The notes under the pieces were generated by a model. That model saw only the letters and a list, made by a program, of their open reading frames with translations. It did no database searches and was not told the origin of the DNA. A stretch of DNA of 11,759 nucleotides from an uncultured Mycoplasma sp. (lineage in GTDB: Bacteria > Bacillota_I > Bacilli_A > Mycoplasmatales > Metamycoplasmataceae), in NCBI GenBank assembly GCA_949293065.1, contig CASFBV010000116.1:1-11759 (forward strand). The letters are read 5' to 3'. Shown here piece by piece: positions 1 to 8,653 of the stretch. Numbering within the stretch: position 1 is the first letter of the stretch; each line of letters opens with the position of its first letter. A program made the position numbers and the translations under genes.

Positions 1-468
1 AAACATCTATCTTTTAATAAAATTCAAAAAAGAAATTATTATGTTTTGTACTTGAAAAAGAATGAAATGATTTCAGATTTTTTACAAATTATAGCAGCTC
101 AAAAAAGTTATTTTGCTTTTATTGATTCAATTATTGAAAGAGATTTTAAAAATCAAATTACTAGAATTTTTAATCTAGATGTTCATAACCAAAATAGATT
201 AGTGGATTCTAATATTGAATTTATGGAAAATTTAAAATATATTGAGCAACATAATTTAAAACCCGAATTTTCAAATGATCAATGAATATTTTTTGAATTC
301 AAAAGACAAAACGAATTTTTATCTTTATCTCAATTGAGCGAAGAACTTGAAAAAGAAACAAAAATTAAAAAAACTAAGAGTGGATTAAATCACTGACTAA
401 TTAAATTGAGAAATGTTGTTGAAGAACATAAAAATAAGGAATTATTGAAGCAAAAAGCATCTAAGTAA
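1..468 (+). CDS. whiA: DNA-binding protein WhiA, C-terminal part (5' end outside window)
   Basis: The reading frame is open from base 1 and ends with TAA at 466-468, giving 155 residues. In-frame TGA at 283-285 and 394-396 are read as Trp. The N-terminal half of the visible part has the NRLVDSN...N..Y..QH pattern seen in WhiA between the LAGLIDADG-like domain and the helix-turn-helix. The C-terminal third, with SLSQLSEEL and TKSGLNHWLIKLRNV (roughly visible residues 109-140), matches the WhiA C-terminal helix-turn-helix, where the family has a SLxELxE...SKSGxNHRLxK signature. WhiA is a conserved Gram-positive and mollicute DNA-binding protein; in mycoplasmas it has been linked to control of ribosomal protein genes, in Streptomyces to sporulation. 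The start codon and the N-terminal domain lie upstream of the window. The recognition rests on motif memory, not on a search. Confidence 0.85.
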
Positions 469-481
469 TGAAGTTAAATTG

Positions 482-490
482 TGATATAAT
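482..490 (+). promoter_or_regulatory. Extended -10 promoter of the structured RNA
   Basis: TGATATAAT is a perfect TG-n-TATAAT extended -10 element (hexamer 485-490), 13 bases after the whiA stop codon. No convincing -35 box is seen, which is normal for mycoplasma promoters. Transcription would start at about 496-498. An 8-base direct repeat TTGTGATA flanks the hexamer (479-486 and 495-502). The same nonamer occurs upstream of recU at 3886-3894. Confidence 0.7.
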
Positions 491-496
491 AATGTT

Positions 497-597
497 GTGA
501 TAAGCGCATAACCGCTTCCGCCCTCCGGCACATTAAAATAATAGAGGATGTTTGTTAGGCACGCTGACTGTTATGAGCCAATGAGCGTGTTTTTTTT
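497..597 (+). ncRNA. Structured small RNA or leader RNA, ending in an intrinsic terminator
   Basis: About 100 bases lie between a strong extended -10 and a T8 terminator, with much higher G+C (notably 513-529) than anything around them. Visible structure: hairpin 1, AAGCG (502-506) with CGCTT (513-517), enclosing the six-base loop CATAAC (507-512); a possible small hairpin CCG (518-520) with CGG (526-528), whose loop includes CCTC (522-525), complementary to GAGG at 544-547; and the terminator hairpin (560-565 with 584-589), whose loop holds GTTATG (570-575), the exact complement of the hairpin 1 loop. This could form a kissing-loop fold. I recognise no known family: the SRP RNA GGAAGGAAGCAG core, tRNA, tmRNA and RNase P signatures are absent. 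It may be an independent small RNA, a transcription-attenuating leader of the gene at 607, or an RNA antitoxin. Mycoplasma capricolum has a U6-like small RNA called MCS4; I cannot compare with its sequence here. Confidence 0.6.
560..597 (+). terminator. Intrinsic terminator of the small RNA
   Basis: CACGCT (560-565) pairs with AGCGTG (584-589), directly followed by eight T (590-597). The loop of 18 bases is long for a terminator and carries GTTATG, which can pair with the loop of the upstream hairpin. It stands only nine bases before the ATG at 607, so expression of the next gene would need read-through or an unseen promoter. Confidence 0.75.
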
Positions 598-606
598 ATC
601 AAAATT

Positions 607-1260
607 ATGATTAAGCATAAAATTACAGATCAAGAATTCAAAAATATGATGACATTAATTTTTGATGTAATTTTTAATCATTCTAAAAATAAAAAAATTG
701 AAAAGATTAATTTATTTTTAGATGATAACCAAACATTAATTAATGTTAAATATTGAAACTTATCTCACTTATTAGGATTACATTATTATCTTGCAATTAT
801 TAATGAAAATAAAACATCGAAAGAAGATGAATTTAAAAAGTTTATTTATAAATGTAAAACAGGAAAAATTTTATTTTCATCAATAATTAAAAAGATAGAT
901 ACAAATTGAAATTTATTGAATAAAAAACACATTTTAAAAAATTTTCAAAAAAAGGAAATTGTTAGCAATTTAGAATCTAAACTTTTGTGTTTTTATCATT
1001 TTATTCAAAGATTCATTTTAAATCCAAATGTTTTAAAAGAAAATTTAATTTTATATGAATCATCAGAATTAAACATTAAATATTTCTTTATTTTTCATGT
1101 TGAAAATAAATTTATGTTTTTAATAGGAACTAAAAAAATATCTACTGATGGATATTTTTTTCAAACATTTATTCCCATGTCATTTCAAAAAAGAAATATT
1201 AAAAAATTACATAGCAAAAACTTTAAAAAGTTTGGAATTAATAAGATTAAGATTATTTAA
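607..1260 (+). CDS. PBECR4-like predicted nuclease-domain protein (217 aa)
   Basis: Open frame from ATG 607 to TAA 1258-1260, with TGA (Trp) at residues 50 and 101. Lys-, Asn- and Ile-rich soluble protein without signal peptide or membrane segment. Features: an HLLGLHYY stretch at residues 54-61, a KLLCFYHFIQ helix at about 125-134, a YFFIFHVENKFMFLIG strand pair at about 159-174 and a TFIPMSFQ motif at 187-194. That order (HLxGL in the N-terminal half, a central helix, strands, then a final P-x-SF-type motif) resembles PBECR4, one of the Barnase/EndoU/colicin E5-D/RelE-like nuclease families predicted from phage and mobile-element proteins, also found in mycoplasmas. This assignment is from memory of the pattern and is tentative; no activity is established. 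There is no Shine-Dalgarno sequence, and the ATG lies nine bases after the T-run of the terminator of the structured RNA. Its 3' end overlaps by eight bases the decayed lipoprotein gene on the other strand. It could instead be an unrelated hypothetical protein. Confidence 0.8.
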
Positions 1261-1683
1261 TTATTGCTGTTGCTTGAAATTGAACTTCGCCATCCTGAGC
1301 AATGATTTCATCATATAGAGGATATGATGCGCCTTGTTTATTTGCTTTGTATATTGTAAAATAAGAACCTGCACTAAAAGTATTGGTGCCACTTTCCCAT
1401 CACATGAGAATGTACCTGAAAGAATTTTTATTTTAATTTCAATGCTATTTACATTTGGCCCTTTTTGAATGAGAATATTTTGTCATCAATAACCATAATC
1501 TGTCTCCATAATATCTTGATTTTGGTCACATGTAAAAATAGGGGATGTAATATCAGAAGAAGATGATGAAGAAGAAGAACAAGAAACTACTAATGCAATT
1601 GGAGCAGATAATATTACTCCACCTAATAAACTGAAAATAATTTTTTTTACTTTTCATAATAATGAAATTGTGCTATTTATCAT
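1253..1683 (-). pseudogene. Surface lipoprotein gene, frameshifted
   Basis: On the minus strand, ATG at 1683-1681 opens a frame with a lipoprotein signal peptide: a basic WKVKK segment (residues 10-14), a hydrophobic core, and the lipobox ALVVSC with Cys35 as the expected lipidated residue, followed by eight Ser. This frame runs without a stop to TAA at 1261-1263, but its end looks unlike a real protein. From about 1432 another frame (one base off) gives a plausible continuation, NSFRYILMWWESGTNTFSAG through DGEVQFQATAIIK, ending at TAA 1253-1255. A single-base indel in the A-rich stretch about 1425-1434 would join them. The start is also odd: a more typical start ATG (1657-1655) is out of frame with the signal peptide by one base because of an A8 run (1648-1641); with seven A it would read MKSKKIIFSLLGG. 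The 1683 start overlaps the lepA end by 11 bases and has no ribosome binding site. The product would be an outer-surface membrane-anchored protein of unknown function. Decay, phase variation or sequence error cannot be told apart here. Confidence 0.7.
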
Positions 1684-3463
1684 CTGTTTTTAAAATTGCT
1701 AAAAATGCCTCTTGTGGGACTTCAACTTTACCAAAGGCTTTAGCTCTTTTTTTACCTTCTTTTTGTTTATTTAGTAATTTCATTCTTCTAGTAACATCTC
1801 CACCATATAATTTTGCTGTAACATCTTTTCTATAAGCTTTAATAGTTTCTCTGGCAATAATTTTTGCTCCAATAGCTGCTTGAACTGGAACTTCAAAATT
1901 TTGACGTGGTATTACTTCTTTTAATTTTTTAGTTAAATCTCTTGATCTTGTATAAGCAAAATCTTTATGCACAATAAAACTAAAAGCATCAATTTTTTCG
2001 CCATTTAAAAGAATATCAACTTTTTCTAAATCACTTTCTCTTGTTTCAATCATTTCATAATCAAATGAAGCATAACCTTTCGAAACTGATTTTAATTTAT
2101 CAAAAAAATCATAAATAATTTCCACTAATGGTAATTCATAAATTATTTTTCTTCTATTGTTATCAATGTATTCTAAATCTTTGTAAATTCCTCTTTTATT
2201 TTGACATAACTCCATTATTTGACCGATATATTCATTATTTACTAAAATTGTTGCTCTAATGAACGGCTCTTTGATGTGATCTATATTGCTTTTATCAGGA
2301 AAATCAGTTGGGTTTGCAATTAGATCCATTTTTCCATTTGTTCTATAAACCTCAAATTCAACTGAAGGTGTTGTTGCAATAACTGAAATATTAAACTCTC
2401 TTTCTAGTCTTTCTTTCAAAATTTCCATATGTAATAAACCTAAAAATCCAATTCTAAATCCAAACCCTAATGCTTTTGAAGTTTCTGGTTCATATGTTAT
2501 TGATGAATCTGAAAGAGATATTTTAATTAAGGCATCTTTCATTTTGTCATAATCCATTGTATCAATTGGATAAAAACCACAAAAAATCACAGGATTTAAT
2601 TTTTTATATCCTGGCAAAGCTTGTTCTGTTGGATTTTCAACTAATGTAATGGTGTCTCCAACAGAAACATCTTTTGCATCTCTGATTGATGCAGCAATTC
2701 ATCCAACTTCACCAGCAACTAGTTGTTCTCTTTTAATTTCATGTGGTTTTTTAACTCCTAACTCTGTAACATGAAATTTTTTTCCTGTTGACATAAATGT
2801 AAATTCATCACCTACTTTAATTTGTCCATCAAATATTCTGGTTAGAATAACAACTCCTCGATAAGGATCGAAATAGGAATCGAAAACCAAGGCCTTTAAA
2901 GGTTTGCTATCATCACAATCTTTTGGTGCTGGTATTTTCTCCACAATAGCTTCAAATACTTTATCTATTCCAATCCCATTTTTTGCAGAAATTAAAACAG
3001 CATCTTCAGCAGGTATACCAATAACATCTTCTATTTCTTTTTTAACACGTTCAGGATCTGCTGAAGGAAGATCAATTTTGTTAATTATAGGAATAATTTC
3101 TAAATTATTATCTAAAGCTAAATAAACATTAGATAAAGTTTGTGCTTCTATTCCTTGTGTTGCATCAACTAATAATAAAGCACCCTCACAAGCAGCCAAC
3201 GATCTTGAAACTTCGTAAGTAAAATCAACATGACCCGGAGTATCTATTAGATGAAATACATAGTCTTTATATTCAATTTGAGCAGCGTTTAATTTAATTG
3301 TTATTCCACGTTCTTTTTCTAAGTCCATTGTGTCCAAATGTTGAGCATTTAATTCTCTGGATTCAATTGTGTTTGTAAATTCTAAAAGACGGTCAGCTAA
3401 TGTGCTTTTACCATGATCAATATGAGCTATAATTGCAAAGTTTCTAATCTTACTTTTATCCAT
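1673..3463 (-). CDS. lepA: Translation elongation factor 4 (LepA / EF4)
   Basis: GTPase of 596 residues, the normal length for LepA, that binds the ribosome and remodels or back-translocates it. One in-frame TGA (2699-2701) is Trp. GTP-binding motifs in order: G1 AHIDHGKST (13-21), the G2 region ERGITIK (51-57), G3 DTPGH (74-78), G4 NKID (128-131), G5 SAK (159-161). After domains II and III comes the LepA-specific C-terminal domain, ending in the family signature [20 protein letters not shown] and QEAFLAILK. This distinguishes it from EF-G, which has domain IV instead. The ATG at 3463 lies six bases after a TATAAT box (3475-3470) and lacks a Shine-Dalgarno, so the mRNA is probably leaderless. 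Upstream is hup, separated by a terminator; the 3' end overlaps the lipoprotein gene start by 11 bases. Confidence 0.98.
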
Positions 3464-3469
3464 AAATTT

Positions 3470-3475
3470 ATTATA
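3470..3475 (-). promoter_or_regulatory. -10 box of lepA (leaderless start)
   Basis: Minus-strand TATAAT at 3475-3470, six bases before the lepA ATG. Transcription normally begins 6-7 bases past a -10 hexamer, which would place the first base of the mRNA at or next to the A of the start codon. No -35 hexamer is evident; the hup terminator occupies that region. Confidence 0.6.
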
Positions 3476-3504
3476 AATAAAAACTCTTTTTTACAAAAGA
3501 GTTT
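3472..3504 (-). terminator. Intrinsic terminator of hup
   Basis: Read on the minus strand, AAACTCTTTT (3504-3495), a four-base loop GTAA and AAAAGAGTTT (3490-3481) form a perfect 10-bp stem, followed by TTATTTATA. It lies 20 bases after the hup stop codon and separates hup from lepA. The stem is AT-rich and the T-tract is interrupted, so it may be leaky. Confidence 0.7.
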
Positions 3505-3524
3505 ATTGTATATTTTACATTGAA

Positions 3525-3827
3525 TTATTTTGTTAATCCAACTGCATCTTTTAAGTTTTTAGCTGCTTTAAATTTTGGAACGTTTTTACCAGGAATTAAA
3601 ACTCTTTGTCCTGTTAAAGGATTTTTAGCAACTCTTTCTGCTTTATGTTTTTTAACAAATGTTCCTAAACCTGGAATTGTAATTTCATGTCCAATTTGCA
3701 TTTCTGAAATGATAATTGAAATCAATGTATTAACTGTTAGGTCAACATCTTTTTTTGGTAATTCAACAATTTCAGCAATTTTAGAAATTAATTCTGATTT
3801 TGTTAGTTTTTCTTTTTTTTCTGCCAT
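3525..3827 (-). CDS. hup: DNA-binding protein HU
   Basis: 100-residue nucleoid protein of the HU/IHF family, which binds DNA as a dimer and bends it. LTKSELISKIAE near the N-terminus matches the first HU helices (usually MNKxELIxxIA). GLGTFVKKHKAERVAKNPLTGQ (about residues 53-74) is the family core GFGxFxVxxRxAxxGRNPxTGE with the Pro at the tip of the DNA-binding arm, and VPKFKAAKNLKDAV is the C-terminal xPxFKAGKxLKxxV. An eight-residue Lys/Glu-rich extension precedes the usual start, and the GRNP motif reads AKNP. The start is supported by AAGAGG (3840-3835), seven bases before the ATG. A -10 box at 3868-3863 predicts a leader of about 30 bases. Divergent from recU. Confidence 0.95.
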   Translation of the reverse strand: MAEKKEKLTKSELISKIAEIVELPKKDVDLTVNTLISIIISEMQIGHEITIPGLGTFVKKHKAERVAKNPLTGQRVLIPGKNVPKFKAAKNLKDAVGLTK

Positions 3828-3856
3828 ATCTTTACCTCTTTTAAATCATTTTCCAA

Positions 3857-3870
3857 TGTATAATTATACA
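3857..3870. promoter_or_regulatory. 14-bp palindrome containing the hup -10 box
   Basis: TGTATAATTATACA is a perfect inverted repeat. On the minus strand it supplies TATAAT (3868-3863), well placed for hup; on the plus strand it supplies TATAAT preceded by TG (3857-3864), pointing toward recU. It may be a bidirectional promoter core or an operator; self-complementarity of TATAAT-type sequence in AT-rich DNA also makes a chance origin possible. Confidence 0.5.
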
Positions 3871-3885
3871 CATTTTCAGTTTTTT

Positions 3886-3894
3886 TGATATAAT
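3886..3894 (+). promoter_or_regulatory. Extended -10 promoter of recU
   Basis: TGATATAAT, identical to the nonamer upstream of the small RNA at 482-490. Transcription from about 3901 would give a leader of some 70 bases before the recU start. No -35 box is clear. Confidence 0.6.
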
Positions 3895-3961
3895 TAATAA
3901 TAGTAAAAATTCTTGGATTTTAAAATAATAATTAGGTTTGTTGAGCTCAAAATTATATATT

Positions 3962-3967
3962 AAGGAG
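3962..3967 (+). promoter_or_regulatory. Shine-Dalgarno of recU
   Basis: AAGGAG, five bases before the ATG at 3973, the best ribosome binding site in the window and decisive for the recU start. Confidence 0.85.
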
Positions 3968-3972
3968 TTTTC

Positions 3973-4488
3973 ATGAGTGATGAAAAATTATTAATTAACT
4001 ATAAAAATAGAGGAATGTTATTAGAAAAAATTATTAATAAAACTATTAGTTATTACTCAACTAATAAAGTTGCATTTTTTATTAAAAATAATTTAGATAT
4101 TAAATTTGATAAAGTGATTAAAAGTGACAAAGACAATAATATATTAAGATTAAATACTTCGTTTATTAAAAGTAAATCAACAGTTGATTATTATGGAATT
4201 TATAAAGGACAATATATTACATTTGAAGCAAAATCTACAGATGAAAATAAATTGTATTTCAAAAATATTAAACCTCATCAACATAATCATTTGAAAATGA
4301 TTGATGAATATGGAGGCAAAGCTTTTTACATAATTATGTTTAAATCTTTATCTAGAATTTTTATGATTGATGTAAATAATATTGATTATGATAATGAAAA
4401 TTTTATTTCATTAAATGAAGTTGAAAATAAAGGACAAGAATTAGAAATAATTTTTCCTGGCATTATAGACTTTTTATCATTTATTTAG
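3973..4488 (+). CDS. recU: Holliday junction resolvase RecU
   Basis: 171-residue endonuclease that cleaves four-way DNA junctions during recombination and repair, the Gram-positive and mollicute counterpart of RuvC. NRGMLLEKIIN (12-22) is the RecU N-terminal signature. The PD-(D/E)xK-type catalytic core is present: VDYYGIYKG (71-79) with Asp72, and FEAKS (84-88) with Glu85 and Lys87. IKPHQHNHLK (99-108) and GGKAFYIIMF (114-123) follow as in the family. Shorter than the roughly 200-residue Bacillus subtilis protein, mainly at the N-terminus. The catalytic residues appear intact, which is worth noting because at least one mycoplasma RecU has been reported inactive. The TAG overlaps the secA stop codon on the other strand by four bases (4485-4488). 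Confidence 0.92.
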   Translation: MSDEKLLINYKNRGMLLEKIINKTISYYSTNKVAFFIKNNLDIKFDKVIKSDKDNNILRLNTSFIKSKSTVDYYGIYKGQYITFEAKSTDENKLYFKNIKPHQHNHLKMIDEYGGKAFYIIMFKSLSRIFMIDVNNIDYDNENFISLNEVENKGQELEIIFPGIIDFLSFI

Positions 4489-7154
4489 TTTTTGTTTTTT
4501 CCGAATCCAGCAATAGCTAAATCTAGTTCAAGTAATTCTTTTTGAATTTCATTTTCAAACTCGAATTCCATATTAAATGTTTGATTATTTTTCATGAATT
4601 TTTCAAATTCTTCTTTAGTCATTTGTGACATTTTTTCAGCAATAGTTCTTCTCATTAAATCTTCTCTAGAAATATCCGATTGTGACTTAATGTTTCTTGT
4701 AAATCCGGTTATTTTTCCAAAAATATTTCCAATTGAAGCAAAAGCTATTAAATCCACCATTTCATTAAATTTATTAGTTCCTTCCTCAGTATATATTTGA
4801 TATGGATTTTTTTGAGAGTATTGAACAACATTAGTTGATGATCTTAATTTTTCCATAATATTAATATGTTCTTGTCAATAATAATCTAAACTATTTAAAA
4901 TATTTTCTCTTAAAAATGATTGAAACGCTTTAGTTGAACCTTTTTCATTTATTAGTTCTTCATTTTGTTTAAATATTTTTAAAAATTTTCTTTCAAAAAA
5001 TTCAGGAAGCATATCAACTGGAATATTTTTAATTTTATTTTCCTTAATTTTTTGATTGTCAGGAATTTGGTTCAAAAAGACTTGGTTAATAGTATCAGCT
5101 AATATTTTATAATCAATAGCCCCACTATCTTGAGTGACATCTTTGGCAAACATTAATTGTTTTGAAACATTAACAATCATTTTTTCCACAATATGTGAAA
5201 GATTGTTTAACTGTAAAATTAAATCTCTTTGTTGATAAAGCAATTCTCTTTGTTTTCTAACCACATCATCATAACTTAAAATACTTTTTCTTGAATCGTA
5301 GTTAAATCCTTCTATTTTTTGTTGTGCTCTTTCAAAAGCCTTAACTATTTGCCCTCCTGTAATTTTTTCTTCTCCAAAATTTTTAAAAATTTCTTTTCAT
5401 TTATCTTGTAGGGAAAATCTTTGAATTAATCGATCTTCAATAGATAAGAAAAATTTAGATTCTCCAACATCACCTTGACGTCCAGATCTACCTTTTAATT
5501 GGTTATCAATTCTTCTTGATTCTGATTTATCTGTTCCTAATACATACAGTCCGCCAACTTCTTTTACTCCTTCACCTAGTTTAATATCTGTTCCACGACC
5601 TGCCATATTTGTAGCAATTGTTATAGCACCAAGAATTCCTGCTTGTTTAATTATTTCAGCTTCTTCTGCATTTTGCTTAGCATTTAAAACTGTGTGTGGC
5701 AATCCTTCTGCAAGTAGCATTTTGTGTAAATATTCAGATTCTTCAACTTGTGTTGTTCCCACTAAAATTGGTTGTCCCTTTGCGTGAATTTTTTTTATCT
5801 CTTTAACTAATGCTTTATATTTAGCAGTCATAGTTAAATAAATTTGATCTTCATGATCAATTCTTTGAATTGGTTTATTTGTTGGAACAACATTTACTCT
5901 CATGTTATATGTATTAATAAACTCTTGTTCTTCTGTTTTTCCTGTTCCTGTCATTCCAGATAGTTTTTTAAACATACGGAAAAAGTTTTGATATGTAATA
6001 GTTGCTAATGTTTTAGTTTCGGGTTCAATTTCAACACCTTCTTTAGCTTGAATAGCTTGTTGTAATCCTTCTGAATATGAACGACCTTCCATAATACGTC
6101 CAGTAAATTGATCAACTAATTCAATTTTTCCTTTTAATACAACATATTCAAAATCTTTTTTCATAACTAAATTAGCCCTTAAAGCATTTTGTATTCTATG
6201 AACAATTTCAGTGTTTTCAATTTTGTATAGGTTGTCTGTTTTATATCATTTGTTCGCTTTTTCAACACCTTTATAGGTTAGGGAAATTCCTTGAGTTTCT
6301 TTATCTATAAAATAATCTCCTTCAACTAATGATTTAACAAATAAATCTGCATTTGTATAGAGTGATGATTCGTTTTCCTCTCCACCAGAAATAATTAAAG
6401 GTGTTTTAGCTTCATCAATTAAAATAGAATCTACCTCATCAATAAGTGCAAAATTCAACCCTCTTTGAACTTTTTCTTCTATACGTTTAACAGTATTGTC
6501 TCTTAAATAATCAAATCCTAATTCAGAATGAACTGAATAAGTAATATCACAAGCATAAGCTTGTTTTTTTGCAATTGGTGACATGTCAGCTCTATTCAAT
6601 CCAACTGTAAGCCCTAATCATCTAAATACTTCTCCCATTTCTTCAGAATCACGTTCTGCTAAATATTCATTAACTGTTGAAACGATTACTCCATTTCCAT
6701 CTAATGCATTTAAATATATAGGAGCAATGGAAGTAATTGTTTTACCTTCGCCCGTTTTCATTTCAGCAACAGAACCCATATCTAAAATAAGACCACCTAA
6801 AATTTGAACATCAAAAGGTCTTTTACCTAAAACTCTATATGTTGCTTCTCTTGCTACAGCAAAAGCTTCTATTTTAATATCTTCAAGAGTCTCACCTCTT
6901 TCCAATCTTTGTTTAAAAAATCTTGTTTTATTTTTTAATTGTTCATCTGTAAGGTTTTGAATTGATTTTCCTAAATAATTAATTTTTTTTAGAAGAAATT
7001 CAGCTTCTCTGAATTCAGCAGATTTAAAAGCCATTTCTTTAATGGATTTTCTTTTTCTTTTTTCTTCTCTTTTTTTAACAGCATTTTCTTCTTTAATTGT
7101 TTCTTTTTCAAATTTTGCTGCTTGTTTTTCTTTGCTTTTTTGGAACAATTTCAT
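4485..7154 (-). CDS. secA: Preprotein translocase ATPase SecA
   Basis: 889-residue motor that drives unfolded secretory proteins through SecYEG. Several in-frame TGA codons (for example 6615-6617 and 6243-6245) are Trp. N-terminus: a Lys/Glu-rich stretch (about residues 7-40) precedes the usual start of the family. Walker A MKTGEGKT (132-139), Walker B region [17 protein letters not shown] (236-252, DEVD at 239-242), the preprotein-binding region with [23 protein letters not shown] (about 346-368), nucleotide-binding domain 2 with [11 protein letters not shown] (514-524) and [11 protein letters not shown] (552-562), the [20 protein letters not shown] scaffold helix, and the WQEH...EKLRSS...[14 protein letters not shown] segment near the end. 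The C-terminal zinc-binding tail (CxC...CH/C) of many SecA proteins is absent. The ATG at 7154 has no Shine-Dalgarno; a minus-strand TATAAA (7172-7167) lies 12 bases upstream. Divergent from the helicase gene. Confidence 0.98.
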
Positions 7155-7160
7155 AATTAT

Positions 7161-7180
7161 TTAAATTTTATAAAATTTAA
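7161..7180. repeat. 20-bp perfect palindrome between secA and helicase gene
   Basis: Half-sites TTAAATTTTA and TAAAATTTAA abut with no spacer. It starts six bases upstream of the secA ATG and includes the only -10-like hexamer for secA (TATAAA, minus strand, 7172-7167). Possible operator or divergent promoter core; made only of A and T, so partly expected from composition. Confidence 0.5.
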
Positions 7181-7210
7181 TTCATTTTAAATATATAAAA
7201 GTTTATTTTT

Positions 7211-7216
7211 TATAAT
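7211..7216 (+). promoter_or_regulatory. -10 box of the DEAD-box helicase gene
   Basis: TATAAT ends nine bases before the ATG at 7226. The expected transcription start (about 7223) leaves a leader of only two or three bases, and no Shine-Dalgarno is present, so the transcript is essentially leaderless. Confidence 0.55.
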
Positions 7217-7225
7217 TAGATAACT

Positions 7226-8636
<1,411 letters not shown>

Positions 8637-8653
<17 letters not shown>

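Noticed and set aside
482..597. SRP RNA (scRNA), tRNA, tmRNA or RNase P RNA
   Set aside because: None of their core signatures is present on either strand: no GGTCAGG...GGAAGGAAGCAG domain, no TTCGA arm and cloverleaf, and far too short for tmRNA or RNase P RNA.
548..648. Small ORF starting at ATG 548 just after GAGG
   Set aside because: It reads straight through the terminator T-run into another frame of the next gene; GAGG and ATG touch without spacing, and GAGG is better explained as RNA structure.
1573..1657. Lipoprotein translated from ATG 1657 as the sequence stands
   Set aside because: After MKSKK the frame leaves the signal peptide reading (it gives NYFQFIRWSN and a Phe-rich stretch) and loses the lipobox; only a one-base change in the A8 run would fix it.
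2904..3125. Plus-strand ORF antisense to lepA
   Set aside because: Mirror of a strongly conserved GTPase coding region; no ribosome binding site or family features.
3520..3888. Plus-strand ORF over hup
   Set aside because: Antisense to HU and its promoter; composition is that expected from reading HU codons backwards.
4485..7154. secA as several broken genes
   Set aside because: All apparent breaks are TGA codons in one continuous frame, read as Trp; motifs run in order from start to end.
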